Origin: Chloroflexota bacterium
Lineage (GTDB): Bacteria > Chloroflexota > Anaerolineae > Anaerolineales > UBA4823
Length of the DNA stretch: 8,882 nt
Direction: 5' to 3'
Assembly: GCA_030669775.1 (NCBI GenBank)
Contig: DAOVCZ010000063.1
Coordinates: forward strand, 1 to 8,882
How positions within the stretch are numbered: the first letter of the stretch is position 1; every line of letters begins with the position of its first letter. Shown here one piece after another: positions 1 through 6,281 of the stretch. The translations under genes were made by a program, and so were the position numbers. Under the pieces are notes generated by a model. That model was given only the letters and a program-made list of their open reading frames with translations, searched no databases and was not told where the DNA came from.

Positions 1-1
1 T

Positions 2-1306
2 CTCCTAGATAAATTAGTTGTTTCATACATTCAAATTGCTACTTTTTTCATCTTATGCATTTGTGCATATGGATTGTTTGGGCTTTACCCCGGCTTTAGT
101 ATTAGTCCCATTGAAGAAATGAAGAAATTAACGATTTCATCAAGTCTAATATTTTTGGTTATATCTGTTCAATCCTTTTGGTTTAGTGACTTAGAGAAAT
201 ATTCCTATCTTTTCCTTACTTTAATCTGGTTAATAAGCTTGGGACTATTACCTTTAGGTCGCTCGTTGACGCGCTCGATAAGTTCCCGTTTAGGTTTTAT
301 TGGAGAACCGACTGTGGTTATCGGTTATGGTCAAATAGGAAAATCAATCGTTCAGCACTTGAAGGATAATGAGATGGTTGGTTTGCATCCAGTGGCTATG
401 ATTGATTTGCTTCAATCAAGAGATAAAAGATATGAAGATGAGGTGCCTATTTTTCAATTGAGCGATCCAGACATGTTACAAAAATTTTCGCATTTGAGTG
501 GAATTAAAACTGGGATTATGGTCTTATCGGAATGCCCTTCAGAATTCTTGAATGCAGCGTCGAAAATCGAACAAGGTGGTTTCCGTCGAATGATTTTTAT
601 CCCTAACGAGCAAGAAATAGGAAGTTTGGGAGTTAAACCCTTCGATTTAGGGATCCGATCTGGACTTGAGGTGACATGGAGTTTGTTCAATAAGATATGG
701 GGATTTATAAAACGAATTATGGATATCGTATTGGTGATCTCAGGTGGTTTGTTTATTCTCCCATTTCTATTAATGCTTGCCATTATTGTGAAACTAGATT
801 CCAAAGGAAGTGTGTTCTACGGACATACCAGGATTGGGAAAGGTAAAATCAAGTTTAAGGCATGGAAATTTCGTACGATGGTGCCAAACGCTGATCAATT
901 ATTAGCAAAGTATCTAGAAAAGGATCCAGAATTACGCGCAGAGTGGGAAACTACCTATAAACTTCGCAGGGATCCCAGGATAACGAGGGTGGGTAAGATT
1001 CTACGTAAGTTAAGTCTAGATGAACTCCCACAATTATGGAACGTACTAGTTGGGGAGATGAGTTTAGTAGGACCACGCCCAATTATTTCTGATGAAATCA
1101 AATTCTATGGTGATGTCTTTGATATGTATGCACTAGTCAGACCAGGGATCACGGGATTGTGGCAGGTATCAGGTCGCAATGATTCGAGTTATGAATATCG
1201 GGTACGTTTAGATAAACATTACATAAGCAATTGGTCTATCTGGTTGGATTTGTATATTTTAGCTCTCACGGTCAAGGCAGTATTTTTCGGTAAAGGAGCA
1301 TATTAA
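2..1306 (+). CDS. WbaP-type undecaprenyl-phosphate sugar-1-phosphate transferase, 5' partial
   Basis: An integral inner-membrane enzyme that moves a sugar-1-phosphate from a UDP-sugar to undecaprenyl phosphate, the first step of exopolysaccharide, capsule or O-antigen repeat synthesis. The frame is open to the left edge, so the TTG at base 74 is not the true start. 434 codons are visible against roughly 470 for WbaP relatives, so only the first membrane helices are missing. Counting from base 2: a family-like GLYPGFSISPIEE segment after a hydrophobic helix (about 25-39), more helices to about 85, a Rossmann-like domain with GYGQIG (108-113), a membrane-entering helix (about 240-262), then the bacterial sugar-transferase domain with KFRTM (289-293), the Asp-Glu pair of SLDELPQ (340-341), VGPRP (356-360) and RPGITGLWQVSGR (380-392). 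The KGAY end is typical. Sugar specificity (galactose or glucose) cannot be told. It is AT-rich compared with the genes to its right, as is common in polysaccharide clusters. Confidence 0.93.
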   Translation, partial: LLDKLVVSYIQIATFFILCICAYGLFGLYPGFSISPIEEMKKLTISSSLIFLVISVQSFWFSDLEKYSYLFLTLIWLISLGLLPLGRSLTRSISSRLGFIGEPTVVIGYGQIGKSIVQHLKDNEMVGLHPVAMIDLLQSRDKRYEDEVPIFQLSDPDMLQKFSHLSGIKTGIMVLSECPSEFLNAASKIEQGGFRRMIFIPNEQEIGSLGVKPFDLGIRSGLEVTWSLFNKIWGFIKRIMDIVLVISGGLFILPFLLMLAIIVKLDSKGSVFYGHTRIGKGKIKFKAWKFRTMVPNADQLLAKYLEKDPELRAEWETTYKLRRDPRITRVGKILRKLSLDELPQLWNVLVGEMSLVGPRPIISDEIKFYGDVFDMYALVRPGITGLWQVSGRNDSSYEYRVRLDKHYISNWSIWLDLYILALTVKAVFFGKGAY

Positions 1307-1689
1307 TAATGGTGCAAAACCACCAGCACTTAATCCTGGAATTCTTGATAGAGCGTGATTATTGCAATAACTCCTGATTTGATACATCGAATAATGGAAT
1401 TCATCGCCCGTTGAATGTTGAGTGATCGATATTCTGGTTACCGATCGATTACAGAATATGAGAGGCAAGATCCTTCCTAAAAAATATTTTTGTGAGGTTG
1501 AGAGTTTATTGGTTGACTAAAGTTGCGAACTAGAGGTTATTCCGGATAAGAATTTATTCTTATTTGTTTCCTATCCCATATCTCCACCCTACCCATTTAT
1601 ATTAGCTAATTAAGAACAATGATGAATTAATATAATTTCCGTTTAACTTTATCTTCCAAACTGAAAATAATTGGTTACACCTGATTATC
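1307..1689. other. Non-coding stretch after the sugar transferase
   Basis: No convincing gene. A 22-codon reading frame opens at 1309 with AAAGGAG 10 bases upstream but ends at 1377 and resembles nothing I know. Visible structure: a 5-bp hairpin right after the stop (TGGTG 1310-1314 with CACCA 1321-1325), an 8-bp inverted repeat ATATTCTG/CAGAATAT (1429-1436 and 1452-1459), and an AT-rich palindrome ATAAGAA/TTCTTAT (1546-1552 and 1557-1563). A TATAAT at 1631-1636 has only a weak -35 candidate (TTAAGA, 1610-1615). The stretch ends in the terminator at 1690. Confidence 0.5.
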
Positions 1690-1716
1690 AACGCCTGATC
1701 CTTATCAGGCGTTTTT
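1690..1716 (+). terminator. Intrinsic terminator
   Basis: A perfect 10-bp stem AACGCCTGAT (1690-1699) and ATCAGGCGTT (1704-1713) closes a CCTT loop, and the stem end runs into five T residues (1712-1716). There is no T run on the opposite strand, so it acts on + strand transcripts. It lies about 385 bases beyond the sugar-transferase stop and may end that transcript or a short RNA started near 1640. Confidence 0.85.
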
Positions 1717-1816
1717 GTGTTTACCTAAAGCAAATTTCTGGTGGATTTCATTGGGAACAATAATACTCATTTCTTATCGTTGCTGGATGTAGATCCATAA
1801 AAGATTATCATTGGGT

Positions 1817-1846
1817 TTGATAAGTTTTTCCCCAAATTGGTACAAT
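1817..1846 (+). promoter_or_regulatory. Sigma-70-like promoter with no gene downstream
   Basis: TTGATA (1817-1822) and TACAAT (1841-1846) each match the housekeeping consensus at 5 of 6 positions and are 18 bp apart. No + strand gene follows; the next 200 bases are rich in inverted repeats, so the promoter, if real, would make a non-coding RNA antisense to the 3' flank of the regulator gene. Confidence 0.4.
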
Positions 1847-1861
1847 GCGACTTGTGCACAC

Positions 1862-1887
1862 AAATAAAACCCCCAGGGGTGGGGGTT
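1862..1887 (-). terminator. Possible terminator for the large regulator gene
   Basis: An 8-bp stem AACCCCCA/TGGGGGTT (1868-1875 and 1880-1887) with a 4-base loop. Read on the - strand it is followed by TTTTATTTG, an interrupted T tract; the + strand has none. It lies about 260 bases past the stop of the regulator gene, which has no closer terminator. It could also be the first helix of a + strand structured RNA. Confidence 0.45.
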
Positions 1888-2049
1888 CCTATGTGGAGGG
1901 TATAGGACCTGACTCGAACCGCCTTCCCCATGATTCTTGAGAAAAAACAACGATGGGGGTAATGAGTCACGAAGGAATTACCTGTTCAGAATATTAATTG
2001 CCACCTCCGGAATTCTCAAGTAATGCTGAGGTTGCCTATCGCAACCTCA
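1868..2049 (+). ncRNA. Candidate structured RNA, hairpin-rich non-coding region
   Basis: Successive possible helices lie within 180 bases: 1868-1887 (8 bp); 1884-1909 (GGT-CCTAT with ATAGGACC, one bulged T, competing with the first); an outer helix TGACTC (1910-1915) with GAGTCA (1964-1969), extendable by a G-U pair, enclosing CCCCAT (1926-1931) with ATGGGG (1953-1958); and a perfect 9-bp hairpin TGAGGTTGC/GCAACCTCA (2027-2035 and 2041-2049). A promoter-like sequence lies just upstream. No known RNA family (6S, RNase P, SRP, tmRNA) was recognised, and no clear + strand terminator follows, only a T6 run at 2079-2084. This is inference from base pairing seen by eye. Confidence 0.25.
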
Positions 2050-2144
2050 ATGACTGGGGGTTACATCCTAATGTTCCTGTTTTTTCACGCACCAATTCTG
2101 TTGAAAGATCGACTTGCTGATGACAAGGTTCAATAACGACTAAA

Positions 2145-5100
2145 TCAATCCGTTGGAGTAACCTCCAATGCATAATTAACTGCTTCTTGGAGACTCATGG
2201 CAACTCCCTCTGCGAAATACTTATCATATGCCTGGTCCCTAATAAGTTTTCGTGTTGAGGATACAATTTGCTCATGAACAACCTTGTCGGTTGGGGGCAA
2301 GCTCTCAATGCCCCCAAGATGGACATCAGTGCTCCCCAGTAATCGGGCTGCCCTCTCACCGTTTCCCTTTGATTCTGCAAGGGCAGCAAACCGCACAATC
2401 ACCCAAGCAATTCTATCCTCCATACCAAACTTTTTGAAAAGAAGAAGACTTTGATCTAGGAGCTGTCTGGCTTGTTCGAAATCCCCTCTACGTTGCACCA
2501 CTTCGGCGAGATCTAATGTTGCTCTCGCCGCACAGTACTCATCGCCAATCTTTTGAAGTTCTTCAAAAGCTTCTCTAAAGAGGCTTTCAGCGAGTTTGAG
2601 ATCATCCCTGTATAAAGCCAGTTGGGCCAACCCCCGGAGAGCATGGGCTTGCATGACTTTATCCTCAACTAACCCACACCTCGCCAGACATTCCTCATAG
2701 CTCCACCTTGCTAATTGGAAATCGCTGTGACGGGATGCTGATAAGCCCAAGAGATAGAGCGAGTGTGCTGCGTTCCAAATATCCCTGATTTTTTCGAAGC
2801 CGGCAAGTCCTTTTTTCTGAAGTCTAATGCTGCCTTTATAATCACCTTGAATCTCATCAACCTGTCCAAGATACCTGAGCGACCAGGCTTCCCCCCAAGT
2901 ATCCTCTATTGAGTTGAAGATCTTGACACTCTCTGAAAGGAGGGGAATTGCTTCTCCGATGACCTCATTATTCCACGTACAGGCTTGACCCAAGAGGTTA
3001 AGACACCAAGCGATTCCCTCTTCATCGTCAGCTTCGCGGCAATTAACCAGCGCGTCTTCGACGAGTTCAGTGGTCCCAGCCAGATTCCCGCGGATGAGTT
3101 CCAGACCTCCAGCCCGAATAATTGCTTTTGTGCGAAACCCCAAACTGGCATCTTTTCTCATATCAAGAGCCTTTGTAAGCCACCGGCGTGCTTCTTTCCA
3201 GTGTCCTCGCATAAACCAGTACCATCCTAAAGCCCCTACCAGACGGAAGGCAAGATCTACTTCACCATTACCGATTGACCAACCCAGAGCAGCCCTAAGA
3301 TTATCATGCTCAGCATCCAGCAGTTCCAAAGATTCAATCTGCCGGTGATTTCGAAGACCTTCATCAGCTTGTTCCGCTAGATGGACATAGAAGTTAGCGT
3401 GCCGCCTCCAGACTTTATCAATTTCACCCCCCTCCAAAAGCTTTATCATTCCATATTGCCGCACTGTCTCCAGCATCCCATACCGCATGGAAAACGCTCT
3501 CTTTTCAACCCCCACCAAGGATTTTTCAACAAGCTGCGTAAGTAAATCGAGGATTTGTTGTTTTGTCACTTCACCAAAACTAGCTACTTCTTCAGCAGCT
3601 TCCAAGGTCCAACCACCTGAAAAGACCGGTAGCCTTCTCAACAAACAACGTTCCGACTCGGTGAGCAGGTTATAACTCCAATCCATTGTGGCTTGTAACG
3701 TCTGATGCTGGGGAAGTGCCGTACGGGGGCCTCCAGTAAGTAAATGGAAACGATCCTGTAGCCTCTCAGCGATTTGATTTAACGATATAACCTTTACTCT
3801 GGCTGCTGCAAGTTCGATAGCGAGTGGTATCCCATCAAGTTGACGACAAATATCTGCGAGAACGTCTGTGTTCTCAGCTGTAGCACAGAAGCGAGGACGA
3901 CTTGCTTCAGCCCTCTCACAAAAAAGTTGAATAGCTGGGTACTCATAAGGATTATGCAGCTGCACATTATCTGGGGGAGCAGCAAGGGGTAATACTTGAT
4001 ATATCTGCTCCCCCGGAATCCCTAAAGCCTCCCGGCTGGTTGCCAATACCTTCACTTGTGGACATCCCTTGATAATTGCCTCAACGAACCATGCACAGGC
4101 CTCAATTAAATGTTCGCAGTTGTCCAGAACCAGTAATAGGGTCTTATGCTTGAGATAGTCAACCAGGATGTCTGTAACCCCGAGCCCACCCCTGGCCTCT
4201 TGGGCGGTTACCCCGAACACGTCTGCGATATGTTCGGGGAGCATTTCAGCTTCGGTAAAAGCAGCCAATTCCACCAGCCAGACGCCATCGGGGAAGAAAT
4301 CAAGCCCAGAAGCGGCAGCGTGTATACCCAGGCGGGTCTTTCCAATGCCACCAACCCCGATTAGGGTTAATATACGGCAGGCAGGATTTTCCAGATGAGT
4401 AGCGATCTGGGTTAAATCATCATCCCGGCCGATTAAATATGAAAGCGGTAACGGTAGGTTGTGCAGGTGTTGAGTGCCTGGAAAACCAGGCAGCCTCTCT
4501 CCCTTTATCAAATATGAATATAATTCCTGCGTTTCTTCTGATGGTTCTACCCCTAATTCTTTTGACAATATATGCCGGCATTTTTCGTATTGAATCAGTG
4601 CCTCACTACTACGTCCACTAGAGTCCAATAAGCGCATCAGTTGCTGATAACCTGCCTCCATCAAAGGTTCAAGATCGAGAGCGCGTCTAGCGTAATGGAT
4701 CCCTTTCTTGAAGTTAGCCATATTTGCGTGAAAAATAGCCAGTGAGAACAAAGCATCCAAAGTCCCCAACCGGATTCTCTCGCGCTCATAAAGCAGCCAT
4801 TCCTCGAATCCGCGGGCACCGCGAATATAAAAACCATCTAAGAAATCACTTTGATACAATGCCAATGCGGTCTCAAGTTTTTCAGCAGTCATCGCTGTGA
4901 GATCACCTTCATCCGCTTGCATTATTGTGAGGACCGAATCCAATTCATTTACATCCAACCAGACAACTGCTTCAGGATTCAAATTGACGGAATATCTTGT
5001 AATGTTTATAAAGGGTTTTAGGTATTTGCGCAATGTGTGAAGCACATCACGCAGGTTGGACATGGCCTGAAGTTGAGAAGATTCACTCCAAAACATGTCT

Positions 5101-5255
5101 GCCAATACCTCTCGGGCGTGAGATTTAGTAGTGCCGGCCAGATACACCAGCAATGCTTGTGCTTTGCGCGATCGCAATTCCCTAACGGGTTTCTCCCCTT
5201 TCAGGATACGCAAGTCCCCCAAAGCGTAGATTTGCAACATTTCGCTTTCGCCCAT
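2145..5255 (-). CDS. BTAD/SARP-type transcriptional regulator with NB-ARC-like ATPase and TPR domains
   Basis: A large cytoplasmic DNA-binding regulator of the AfsR/BTAD class, 1036 residues. Order: OmpR-like winged helix (about 10-82; RSRKAQALLVYLA, then REVLADMFW and NLRDVLHTLR), BTAD domain (about 98-250), an ATPase with Walker A GVGGIGKT (300-307), Walker B LLLVLDN (373-379), TSRE (406-409) and GIPLAIELAAAR (475-486), a winged-helix linker, then TPR-like helical repeats from about 620 to 960. It ends in AEGVAMSLQEAVNYAL, a motif familiar at the end of such proteins in Chloroflexota. All nucleotide-binding residues look intact. Such proteins typically use nucleotide-dependent oligomerisation to control DNA binding; ligand and targets are unknown. 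The ATG at 5255 lacks a Shine-Dalgarno sequence, and the ATG five codons in (5240) would also suit the family N-terminus. It diverges from the YdhR-like gene, the most likely target. Confidence 0.93.
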   Translation of the reverse strand: MGESEMLQIYALGDLRILKGEKPVRELRSRKAQALLVYLAGTTKSHAREVLADMFWSESSQLQAMSNLRDVLHTLRKYLKPFINITRYSVNLNPEAVVWLDVNELDSVLTIMQADEGDLTAMTAEKLETALALYQSDFLDGFYIRGARGFEEWLLYERERIRLGTLDALFSLAIFHANMANFKKGIHYARRALDLEPLMEAGYQQLMRLLDSSGRSSEALIQYEKCRHILSKELGVEPSEETQELYSYLIKGERLPGFPGTQHLHNLPLPLSYLIGRDDDLTQIATHLENPACRILTLIGVGGIGKTRLGIHAAASGLDFFPDGVWLVELAAFTEAEMLPEHIADVFGVTAQEARGGLGVTDILVDYLKHKTLLLVLDNCEHLIEACAWFVEAIIKGCPQVKVLATSREALGIPGEQIYQVLPLAAPPDNVQLHNPYEYPAIQLFCERAEASRPRFCATAENTDVLADICRQLDGIPLAIELAAARVKVISLNQIAERLQDRFHLLTGGPRTALPQHQTLQATMDWSYNLLTESERCLLRRLPVFSGGWTLEAAEEVASFGEVTKQQILDLLTQLVEKSLVGVEKRAFSMRYGMLETVRQYGMIKLLEGGEIDKVWRRHANFYVHLAEQADEGLRNHRQIESLELLDAEHDNLRAALGWSIGNGEVDLAFRLVGALGWYWFMRGHWKEARRWLTKALDMRKDASLGFRTKAIIRAGGLELIRGNLAGTTELVEDALVNCREADDEEGIAWCLNLLGQACTWNNEVIGEAIPLLSESVKIFNSIEDTWGEAWSLRYLGQVDEIQGDYKGSIRLQKKGLAGFEKIRDIWNAAHSLYLLGLSASRHSDFQLARWSYEECLARCGLVEDKVMQAHALRGLAQLALYRDDLKLAESLFREAFEELQKIGDEYCAARATLDLAEVVQRRGDFEQARQLLDQSLLLFKKFGMEDRIAWVIVRFAALAESKGNGERAARLLGSTDVHLGGIESLPPTDKVVHEQIVSSTRKLIRDQAYDKYFAEGVAMSLQEAVNYALEVTPTD

Positions 5256-5271
5256 GCGGTTTTTTTGCGGT
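5254..5271 (-). repeat. ACCGCA direct repeat, 11-bp spacing, in the regulator leader
   Basis: On the - strand two ACCGCA(A/T) words start 11 bp apart, separated by AAAA, just before and overlapping the ATG at 5255. Heptamers separated by 4 bp are the known layout of SARP binding sites, so this may be an autoregulatory site. The words are short and A-rich, so chance is a real alternative. Confidence 0.25.
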
Positions 5272-5282
5272 CAAATCGTCAG

Positions 5283-5310
5283 TTGAAATGGATCTTATCT
5301 TCATTATACA
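5283..5310 (+). promoter_or_regulatory. Possible + strand promoter toward the YdhR-like gene
   Basis: TTGAAA (5283-5288) and TATACA (5305-5310) are 16 bp apart, each close to consensus. The -10 lies on the same TATA as the - strand promoter of the regulator, so the two could not be used at once. It would give a leader of about 210 bases before the YdhR-like gene; the extended -10 at 5381 is the competing candidate. Confidence 0.35.
5303..5308 (-). promoter_or_regulatory. -10 element of the large regulator gene
   Basis: The - strand reads a perfect TATAAT, 47 bases before the ATG at 5255. No good -35 lies at the usual distance (TTCATT at 17 bp), so the promoter may be weak or need an activator. 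Confidence 0.5.
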
Positions 5311-5343
5311 GGAAATTTGCTTCAAAATGAAAAAAGGAAGAGG

Positions 5344-5365
5344 TTTACGACGATTTTACGGCGAA
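5344..5365 (+). promoter_or_regulatory. Tandem 11-bp direct repeat, probable regulator box
   Basis: TTTACGACGAT (5344-5354) is followed directly by TTTACGGCGAA (5355-5365), identical at 9 of 11 positions. Heptamers repeated every 11 bp, one helical turn, are the known binding layout of SARP-type BTAD regulators. The second copy overlaps the place where a -35 would sit for the -10 at 5384-5389. The neighbouring BTAD regulator is the natural candidate to bind here. The repeat is directly seen; the binding is inferred. Confidence 0.5.
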
Positions 5366-5380
5366 TTCCCAATGGCAAAT

Positions 5381-5389
5381 TGCTATCAT
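5381..5389 (+). promoter_or_regulatory. Extended -10 of the YdhR-like gene
   Basis: TGCTATCAT is a TGn-extended -10 with a 5 of 6 match to TATAAT. The region 17 bp upstream (5361-5366) is no -35 but part of the direct repeat, as expected where an activator replaces the -35 contact. The leader to the ATG at 5530 would be about 135 bases. Confidence 0.4.
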
Positions 5390-5433
5390 ATGAAGAGGAA
5401 AAAATTGGTAGGTAATCGAACGAAAATTAGTAG

Positions 5434-5442
5434 AAAGGAGGT
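5434..5442 (+). other. Orphan Shine-Dalgarno-like sequence
   Basis: AAAGGAGGT is a near-perfect match to the 16S rRNA tail, but no ATG, GTG or TTG follows at a usable distance; the next ATG is about 40 bases away. It may be the scar of a lost start codon (ATAGGCAGATAA follows) or a ribosome standby site in the leader of the YdhR-like gene. Confidence 0.4.
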
Positions 5443-5529
5443 ATTTCATAGGCAGATAAAGATTTTTTCTAACCCCTTCAAGATGCGATCAAAAGATCCA
5501 ACTCAAATTACTCCGAAGGAGGATAAACA

Positions 5530-5838
5530 ATGTCTGAAAAATTACTGCAACTCAATTTTAAGTTTAGTGTCACAGGAGATGAGTACACCCAAGCAGTCTC
5601 TCCGTTAGCGGAAAAATATGCGGCGGTGCCTGGTCTTCGGTGGAAAGTATGGATTATCAATGAGGCAGAGAGTGAAGCAGGTGGTATTTATCTGTTTGAC
5701 GATGAAACTTCCCTGAAAGGACTCATGGAAAGCTCACTGACAAAGCAGGTAACCAGCCATCCCGCGCTAAGCGATTTTAATGTCAAAATTTTCGATGTAA
5801 TGGATGAAGCCACTGCTATCACTCGGGGACCAATATAA
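5530..5838 (+). CDS. YdhR-family small protein (putative monooxygenase fold)
   Basis: 102 residues, the usual length of the YdhR family (E. coli YdhR is about 101). The match to E. coli YdhR as I remember it is clear along the chain: LLQLNFKF near the start, then PLAEKY, PGLRWKVW (about 34-41), the signature EAGGIYLFDDE (about 49-59) and VKIFDV (about 85-90). The family folds as a dimeric ferredoxin-like alpha+beta barrel related to antibiotic-biosynthesis monooxygenases; its substrate and true activity are not established, so the oxygenase label is only by fold. It is cytoplasmic, with no signal peptide. The start is firm: AAGGAGGA (5516-5523) lies six bases before the ATG. It stands alone on the + strand, divergent from the BTAD regulator, and the shared 274-bp region holds the repeats described at 5344-5365, which suggests regulation by that neighbour. 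No intrinsic terminator with a T tract follows. Confidence 0.9.
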   Translation: MSEKLLQLNFKFSVTGDEYTQAVSPLAEKYAAVPGLRWKVWIINEAESEAGGIYLFDDETSLKGLMESSLTKQVTSHPALSDFNVKIFDVMDEATAITRGPI

Positions 5839-5864
5839 AAAGATTGCTACCGTGTCGGTTCAAT

Positions 5865-5893
5865 GCCTAGATTGTAATCAATAATCTCAAGGC
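5865..5893 (+). other. Bulged hairpin downstream of the YdhR-like gene
   Basis: GCCTAGATT (5865-5873) pairs with AATCT-CA-AGGC (5883-5893), nine base pairs with a two-base bulge and a nine-base loop. There is no T tract, so it is not a standard terminator. Confidence 0.35.
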
Positions 5894-5922
5894 TGTACAA
5901 CTCTTTGGGATGGATGGACTCA

Positions 5923-5961
5923 TAATGGTGCGATGTGCGTGTTAAGCGCGTCGCACCATTA
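5923..5961 (+). repeat. 16-bp stem-loop, probable 3' UTR hairpin
   Basis: TAATGGTGCGA (5923-5933) and TCGCACCATTA (5951-5961) pair perfectly and the helix continues for five more pairs (5934-5938 with 5946-5950), two of them G-U, leaving a seven-base loop. The G-U pairs form only in an RNA read from the + strand. No T run follows. A second, 6-bp hairpin GAGATC/GATCTC (5965-5970 and 5975-5980) lies right behind it. It may cap or protect the 3' end of the YdhR-like mRNA. Confidence 0.6.
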
Positions 5962-6237
5962 GGCGAGATCACTAGATCTCCCAACTTATATGAAAAGCAA
6001 AAGTGGTAGTCTTCTTAACCTTTCCTCTGCTCAAACTTAATCACATCAAAAACAGCTGACGATTACAGAACTGCTCACAGTGTGATCCATGAGGGACTCG
6101 GACCCAATTATTGCTCCAAAAATGAGGATTTCTGAGTATTGGACTCAAACCATTATTGACTCATTTCAATATCTAAAGAGCCCAGTTCGAGACACAATTC
6201 CTCAAGTCTCCCCCTGTTCTCGAAACTTATCGAACCC

Positions 6238-6268
6238 AAAAACCGCTCCACCGATATGGAGAGCGGTT
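6238..6268 (-). terminator. Intrinsic terminator of tRNA-Val
   Basis: On the - strand AACCGCTC (6261-6268) pairs with GAGCGGTT (6241-6248), followed by TTTTT. It starts 13 bases beyond the mature 3' end of tRNA-Val. Confidence 0.85.
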
Positions 6269-6281
6269 CAATATGGAGTTG

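Larger units (their letters stand above)
5839..6237. other. Non-coding convergent region between the YdhR-like gene and tRNA-Val
   Basis: No gene supported; the short reading frames lack ribosome-binding sites. The left part holds three hairpins (5865-5893, 5923-5961, 5965-5980). The right part holds an imperfect direct repeat of about 22 bases (6094-6116 and 6141-6162, both opening GGACTC) and a 7-bp inverted repeat TTCGAGA/TCTCGAA (from 6186 and about 6219). Confidence 0.5.

Noticed and set aside
1892..1966. tRNA or tmRNA 3'-half-like sequence on the - strand (GGTTCGAGTC, then ACCCTCCA)
   Set aside because: The T stem does not pair and no matching acceptor 5' strand, D arm or anticodon arm lies in range. 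The same bases are better explained by the TGACTC/GAGTCA helix.
5288..5608. 106-codon frame overlapping the start of the YdhR-like gene
   Set aside because: No ribosome-binding site at its start, basic low-information sequence, and it overlaps a well-supported gene in another frame.
6094..6162. Two GGACTC-RR-ACC sequences resembling the complement of a tRNA T arm, possibly tRNA pseudogenes or duplications of tRNA-Val
   Set aside because: Only about ten bases match the T-loop consensus; no acceptor or anticodon stems can be built. They are kept only as an imperfect direct repeat in the region note.
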